Assembly (NCBI GenBank): GCA_000495415.1
Contig: AWGX01000129.1
Coordinates: 1-8,302 of the forward strand
Length of the DNA: 8,302 nt
From: Smithella sp. ME-1
GTDB taxonomy: Bacteria; Desulfobacterota; Syntrophia; Syntrophales; Smithellaceae
Direction: 5' to 3'
Both the position numbers and the translations under genes were made by a program. This document shows positions 6,385-8,302 of the stretch, piece by piece. Within the stretch, counting starts at the first letter, position 1; each line of letters starts with the position of its first letter. The notes beneath the pieces were generated by a model that saw nothing but the letters and a program-made list of their open reading frames with translations, ran no database searches and was not told the origin of the DNA.

Positions 6385-6634
6385 AGTTGTATGGCATCCC
6401 GATGCTCTTAAGGATATACTTGATTTAGATAAAAGCATGCAGAAAAAAGTAGCTGCAAAAATTAAGGATTATTTAGCGAAGGAACCATTAACTTTAGGTA
6501 AGCCACTCCAGGGAATATTCAAGGGGCTGCATCGTTATCGATATGGGGATTATCGTATTATTTATAGCATTGATCGCGGTGAAGAGCATGTTGTCATTCT
6601 AAGAATAGGCCATCGTAAAAATATATACAAATAA
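6374..6634 (+). CDS. relE: RelE-type mRNA interferase toxin
   Basis: An 86-residue RelE/ParE-superfamily protein: MAYKVVWHPDALKDI at the start, KGLHRYRYGDYRIIYSI in the middle and VVILRIGHRKNIYK at the end. The last block is typical of RelE-type ribosome-dependent mRNases. The basic and aromatic residues R54, R56, R61, R81 and Y85 fit the family's catalytic set. The start is TTG 6374: a TAG at 6362-6364 closes the frame just upstream and no in-frame ATG lies nearby. GGAGG at 6357-6361, inside the antitoxin gene, is the likely ribosome binding site with a long 12-base spacer. A weak TTG start and overlap keep toxin below antitoxin. The protein is full length and looks intact. Confidence 0.9.
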   Translation: MAYKVVWHPDALKDILDLDKSMQKKVAAKIKDYLAKEPLTLGKPLQGIFKGLHRYRYGDYRIIYSIDRGEEHVVILRIGHRKNIYK

Positions 6635-6645
6635 AGGTTGTATAT
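6623..6645. promoter_or_regulatory. Inverted repeat straddling the relE stop codon
   Basis: ATATACAA (6623-6630) and TTGTATAT (6638-6645) are perfect inverted copies around ATAAAGG; the relE stop lies between them. TTGTATAT recurs at 6727-6734 in the mazEF promoter, so this may be a second binding site for the MazE-MazF complex or a weak hairpin. There is no T run after it. Confidence 0.3.
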
Positions 6646-6678
6646 GGTCGAATCATTAATTTGATTATACGAGGATGC

Positions 6679-6737
6679 TATTATAGATATATAATACTTG
6701 ACATAATCAAAAACAATGTATATCCTTTGTATATACA
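6679..6737 (+). promoter_or_regulatory. mazEF promoter with palindromic operator
   Basis: A consensus TTGACA (6698-6703), 17-base spacer and TATCCT (6721-6726) form a good sigma-70-type promoter 26 bases before the mazE ATG. The perfect 10-bp palindrome TGTATATACA (6728-6737) covers the expected start site, and an inverted half site TGTATAT (6717-6723) overlaps the -10. Just upstream is TATTATA (6679-6685) / TATAATA (6690-6696) around GATA. MazE-family antitoxins autorepress through such sites, so the palindrome is the likely operator. Confidence 0.6.
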
Positions 6738-6751
6738 TGGAGGGATTGTGT

Positions 6752-6991
6752 ATGGAAGTCACTATTCAAAAATGGGGCAATAGTCTGGCAATAAGAATTC
6801 CGGGCAGTTATGCAAAGGATATTAATTTGAAGCAGGGCACTTGTGTAGATTTGCGTAAAAAAGCCGACAAAATCGAAATTGTACCCAGAAAAACGAAGTT
6901 GAATCTGCGAGATTTATTATCAAAAATTACTGATGAAAACATTCATGAAGAAGAATTTGCAGGTGACGGTGTCGGAAAAGAAATCTGGTAG
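6752..6991 (+). CDS. mazE: MazE antitoxin (AbrB/MazE SpoVT-type)
   Basis: A 79-residue protein from ATG 6752, chosen because GGAGGG (6739-6744) lies 7 bases upstream and the family begins at M-E-V-T-I-Q-K-W-G-N-S. An earlier ATG at 6716 would add 12 residues, overlap the promoter -10 and leave no room for a ribosome binding site. KWGNSLAIRIP (residues 7-17) and the following LKQG and EIVPRK are the swapped-hairpin DNA-binding domain. The acidic tail (ITDENIHEEEFAGDGVGKEIW) is the toxin-blocking part, and its VGKEIW ending is characteristic. MazE dimers bind MazF and the promoter palindrome. The 3' end overlaps mazF by 23 bases. Confidence 0.92.
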   Translation: MEVTIQKWGNSLAIRIPGSYAKDINLKQGTCVDLRKKADKIEIVPRKTKLNLRDLLSKITDENIHEEEFAGDGVGKEIW

Positions 6992-7334
6992 ATATGTGCC
7001 GTCTCGCGGTGATGTTGTTTGGTTGTCATTTAATCCCCAAAGTGGACATGAACAATCAGGACATCGTCCGGCGATAGTAATATCGCCGAAAGAATATAAT
7101 GAGAAGGTAGGATTGGCAATTTCTTGCCCGATAACGTCAATAATAAAAAACTATCCGTTTGAAGTAAAGATTATCATAAAAGATCTAATTAATGGAGCAA
7201 TTCTTGCCGATCAATTAAAAAGTTTGGATTGGGAAAAAAGAGAGGCTAAATACATTGCCAAAGCCCCTAAAAGAATCTTAGATGATACTATCGAAAAATT
7301 AAATCTTTTAATAAATAAGGTTGATAAAGATTAA
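6969..7334 (+). CDS. mazF: MazF mRNA interferase toxin (PemK/MazF family)
   Basis: A 121-residue protein from GTG 6969. RYVPSRGDVVWLSFNPQSGHEQSGHRPAIVISP (residues 8-40) is the classic MazF opening, and CPITSIIKNYPFEV, then ILADQLKSLDWEKR, continue the PemK/MazF fold. E28, R33 and T56 match residues that form the active site of this sequence-specific endoribonuclease. The frame is open further upstream (ATG 6933 and 6945, GTG 6963), but those starts add sequence not seen in the family. GCAGG before 6964 supports the GTG at 6969, though 6963 is possible. Expression is coupled to mazE. The length is near the usual 110-120 residues and no active-site residue is missing. MazE binds and blocks it in normal growth. 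Confidence 0.92.
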   Translation: MSEKKSGRYVPSRGDVVWLSFNPQSGHEQSGHRPAIVISPKEYNEKVGLAISCPITSIIKNYPFEVKIIIKDLINGAILADQLKSLDWEKREAKYIAKAPKRILDDTIEKLNLLINKVDKD

Positions 7335-7344
7335 AAATATCAAA

Positions 7345-7364
7345 ATTAAACATTGCTGTTTAAT
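7345..7364 (+). other. Perfect 8-bp hairpin after mazF, possible weak terminator
   Basis: ATTAAACA (7345-7352) and TGTTTAAT (7357-7364) pair exactly around TTGC, 10 bases after the mazF stop. The stem is AT-rich and the nearest T run (7379-7384) starts 14 bases on, so termination would be weak. No clear hicAB promoter is visible in 7365-7459. Confidence 0.35.
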
Positions 7365-7459
7365 GAGTTAGAGATTTGTTTTTTAGCTTCAGTGACATCT
7401 GTAATAAAATTGAAAAAAGTTAAAAAATACGTTATTAGGAAAAAAGCTGAAATATAGAA

Positions 7460-7708
7460 ATGAAAAAACGCAAGTTGCTCGAAAAGATACTCGCGGGTTC
7501 TAAAAATATTCGGTTCGCCGAGGCAGTAACCTTGGCTAAGTCTTTCGGTTTTAGGCTTGACCGTGTACGTGGCAGCCACCATATTTTTGTTCATCCGGAT
7601 ATTCCGGAATTACTTAATCTGCAAGATGTTAATGGTAAGGTTAAGCCATATCAACTTAAACAACTGTTAAATATTATTGAGCAACATAACCTTCAAATGG
7701 AGGAATGA
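7460..7708 (+). CDS. hicA: HicA mRNA interferase toxin
   Basis: An 82-residue protein with a double-stranded RNA-binding-like HicA fold. RFAEAVTLAKSFGFRLDRVRGSHHIFVHP (18-46) contains the GSH motif, and H40 is the expected catalytic histidine. The end has the usual VKPYQLKQLLNIIEQHNL helix. It degrades mRNA independently of ribosomes and is held in check by HicB. ATG 7460 is the only start close by (TGA at 7448-7450 in frame). The ribosome binding site is poor: AGGA at 7437-7440 is about 19 bases away, which may keep toxin levels low. Toxin before antitoxin is the normal hicAB order. The gene looks intact. Confidence 0.9.
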   Translation: MKKRKLLEKILAGSKNIRFAEAVTLAKSFGFRLDRVRGSHHIFVHPDIPELLNLQDVNGKVKPYQLKQLLNIIEQHNLQMEE

Positions 7709-7711
7709 AAA

Positions 7712-7930
7712 GTGAGAGATTATCATATTAATATTTTTTATAGTGTAGATGATGAAGGCTATATTGCCGACATTCCTGATTTGCGCCATTGTTCGGCGTT
7801 TGGTAAAACACCTGGCGATGCTCTCAAAGAAGTATTAAAGGCAAAAAAAGTATGGCTCGAATCTGCTCAAGCAAATAAGAAACCAATACCGAAGCCCCAT
7901 TATCGTCCGGTAATTTATCAAGTGGCTTAA
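7712..7930 (+). CDS. hicB: HicB antitoxin, short form
   Basis: A 72-residue protein from GTG 7712, three bases after the hicA stop, with GGAGG (7699-7703) 8 bases upstream. NIFYSVDDEGYIADIPDLRHCSAFGKTPGDALKE (7-40) is the HicB partial RNase H-like domain that covers the HicA active site. The helix ALKEVLKAKKVWLES and the PHYRPVIYQ end complete it. Unlike longer HicB proteins there is no C-terminal helix-turn-helix or ribbon-helix-helix domain, so self-repression, if any, must work otherwise. A strong ribosome binding site here against a weak one for hicA fits an excess of antitoxin. Confidence 0.9.
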   Translation: MRDYHINIFYSVDDEGYIADIPDLRHCSAFGKTPGDALKEVLKAKKVWLESAQANKKPIPKPHYRPVIYQVA

Positions 7931-7953
7931 TAAGGGTGAACTGAAAAATATTG

Positions 7954-7982
7954 TTGACAAACTTTTTGTTTTTAGTTATTGA
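7954..7982 (+). promoter_or_regulatory. Putative promoter of the small hydrophobic peptide unit
   Basis: A consensus TTGACA (7954-7959), 17 bases and TATTGA (7977-7982). The -35 is perfect and the -10 is poor (TAT plus three mismatches). It lies 23 bases after hicB and would start a transcript near 7989, about 25 bases before the ATG at 8014, ending at the terminator about 183 bases on. Confidence 0.5.
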
Positions 7983-8013
7983 AAAACAAATCAATTAAAT
8001 GGAATGAAGTTTT

Positions 8014-8115
8014 ATGTTTCTTAAAGATTTAACAAGCGGCGTTATTCCAATACTGATTAAAGTATTGGTACTCGTAGTAGTCGTACTTACGGGGTCTGCC
8101 GCTCTGTATCTTTAA
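8014..8115 (+). CDS. 33-residue hydrophobic single-span membrane peptide
   Basis: ATG 8014 opens 33 codons ending in TAA 8113-8115. The start is polar (MFLKDLTSG). It is followed by one long hydrophobic stretch, about residues 10-33, rich in Val, Leu and Ile (VLVLVVVVL in the middle), with a single Lys at 16. That is what a one-pass inner-membrane peptide looks like. The ribosome binding site is weak (GGAATGAAG, 8001-8009). It has its own TTGACA promoter upstream and a strong terminator 20 bases after the stop, so it forms a roughly 183-base monocistronic unit. A 12-bp inverted repeat links codons 2-5 to the last codons and stop, and an 8-bp hairpin lies inside. Peptide size, structure and position beside three TA modules recall type I toxins (Hok/Ldr/TisB-like architecture), but no sequence similarity is claimed. 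It could be another small membrane protein or a chance ORF. Confidence 0.5.
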   Translation: MFLKDLTSGVIPILIKVLVLVVVVLTGSAALYL

Positions 8116-8119
8116 GAAA
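8017..8119 (+). other. Long-range 12-bp inverted repeat enclosing the peptide ORF, with internal hairpin
   Basis: TTTCTTAAAGAT (8017-8028) is the exact inverse of ATCTTTAAGAAA (8108-8119), 79 bases away. Inside, CCAATACT (8047-8054) pairs with AGTATTGG (8061-8068) around GATTAA. In RNA this gives a closed structure joining the first codons to the stop. As DNA it could equally be a 103-bp element with 12-bp terminal inverted repeats. Confidence 0.55.
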
Positions 8120-8134
8120 TAAAAATAAAGATAC

Positions 8135-8172
8135 AAGCCGCAGGCCCCTGAAGCCTGCGGCTTTGTTGTTTT
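8135..8172 (+). terminator. Strong intrinsic terminator after the peptide gene
   Basis: AAGCCGCAGGC (8135-8145) pairs perfectly with GCCTGCGGCTT (8153-8163) around CCCTGAA, followed by a T-rich tract ending TTTT (8169-8172). The stem is GC-rich in an AT-rich region and 20 bases past the TAA, which supports a real transcript ending here. Confidence 0.85.
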
Positions 8173-8178
8173 AAGAGC

Positions 8179-8215
8179 AAAGCCGCTTTTTCTCAAGGAG
8201 ACTGGCGGCTTTTTT
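8179..8215 (+). terminator. Second intrinsic terminator
   Basis: AAAGCCGC (8179-8186) pairs with GCGGCTTT (8205-8212), with an inner TCTC/GAGA stem (8191-8194 with 8198-8201), ending in a six-T run (8210-8215). It shares the AAGCCGC/GCGGCTT arms with the first terminator, so the two may derive from one sequence or form alternative pairings. Confidence 0.65.
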
Positions 8216-8264
8216 AGTTTTGTAAAAGATTTGAGATTGAAATGAACTGTTCTATGTGTCATTT

Positions 8265-8295
8265 CGGAGTCCCGCATTTGCGGGATCATACTCCG
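8265..8295. repeat. REP-like palindromic hairpin at the window end
   Basis: TCCCGC (8270-8275) pairs with GCGGGA (8280-8285) around ATTT, and CGGAG (8265-8269) with CTCCG (8291-8295) across a TCATA bulge. The TGTCATTTCGGAG approach and CCCGC/GCGGG core resemble the TGTCATTCC...CCCGC type of dispersed palindromes. No T run follows. The element probably continues past the window edge. Between 8216 and 8264 I see nothing else. Confidence 0.45.
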
Positions 8296-8302
8296 CGAGA
8301 AA

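Noticed and set aside
6716..6751. Upstream ATG for MazE at 6716
   Set aside because: It overlaps the -10 box and operator and lacks a ribosome binding site; ATG 6752 has an ideal one and fits the family start.
6166..8115. Integron cassette array explaining the TA cluster
   Set aside because: No attC-like imperfect palindromes with core sites recur between modules and no integrase is visible; the gaps are short and unlike one another.
8014..8140. Antisense RNA promoter opposite the peptide ORF
   Set aside because: The best minus-strand match (TTGTAT, 16 bases, TAAAGA) fits only half the consensus at each box, too weak in AT-rich DNA.
8029..8289. 86-residue minus-strand ORF
   Set aside because: It runs through two terminators and the peptide ORF in antisense; the composition is that of structured noncoding DNA.
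1..8302. CRISPR array or tRNA genes
   Set aside because: No regularly spaced 25-40 bp repeats and no cloverleaf-like sequence were found on either strand.

Overview
This window comes from an AT-rich bacterial genome and reads like an accessory region: surface-protein genes, surface-glycan genes, a decayed gene and a run of toxin-antitoxin (TA) modules. No rRNA, tRNA or housekeeping gene fixes the taxon. The signal peptide, the RHS, InlB-type and LamG-like surface domains, and REP-like palindromic DNA resemble uncultured Gram-negative groups such as Omnitrophota or Desulfobacterota. That is an impression, not a demonstration.

Left part (2-2609, + strand): the 3' end of a large modular protein (RHS/YD repeat, two InlB-type repeats, a parallel-beta-like segment, two Flg_new_2-type repeats, a LamG-like C-terminus). 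It is followed by a small secreted protein with tail-fibre-like repeats and a six-cysteine C-terminal domain. Positions 2610-2903 hold no convincing gene but do hold a palindrome-rich, probably mobile-derived segment.

Middle (2904-5953): a minus-strand membrane acyltransferase (family 3) starting at TTG. A roughly 700-bp stretch follows, with a palindrome, a 9-bp direct repeat, a possible 44-codon ORF and a broken four-segment membrane protein gene (one stop, two opposite frame changes at T runs). An intact multi-pass GT-C-like glycosyltransferase overlaps the broken gene by ATGA. Together these look like a fragment of a surface-polysaccharide or protein-glycosylation locus.

Right part (6084-7930, + strand): three type II TA modules of different families head to tail, relBE-like, mazEF and hicAB. 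The first two have visible operator or promoter DNA. Immediately downstream (7954-8172) lies a self-contained unit: a TTGACA promoter, a 33-residue hydrophobic peptide ORF, a 12-bp inverted repeat joining the start of the ORF to its stop, an internal hairpin and a strong terminator. This resembles the architecture of type I toxin mRNAs and is the best candidate here for an undescribed system; no antisense RNA promoter could be identified. A second terminator and a REP-like hairpin close the window.
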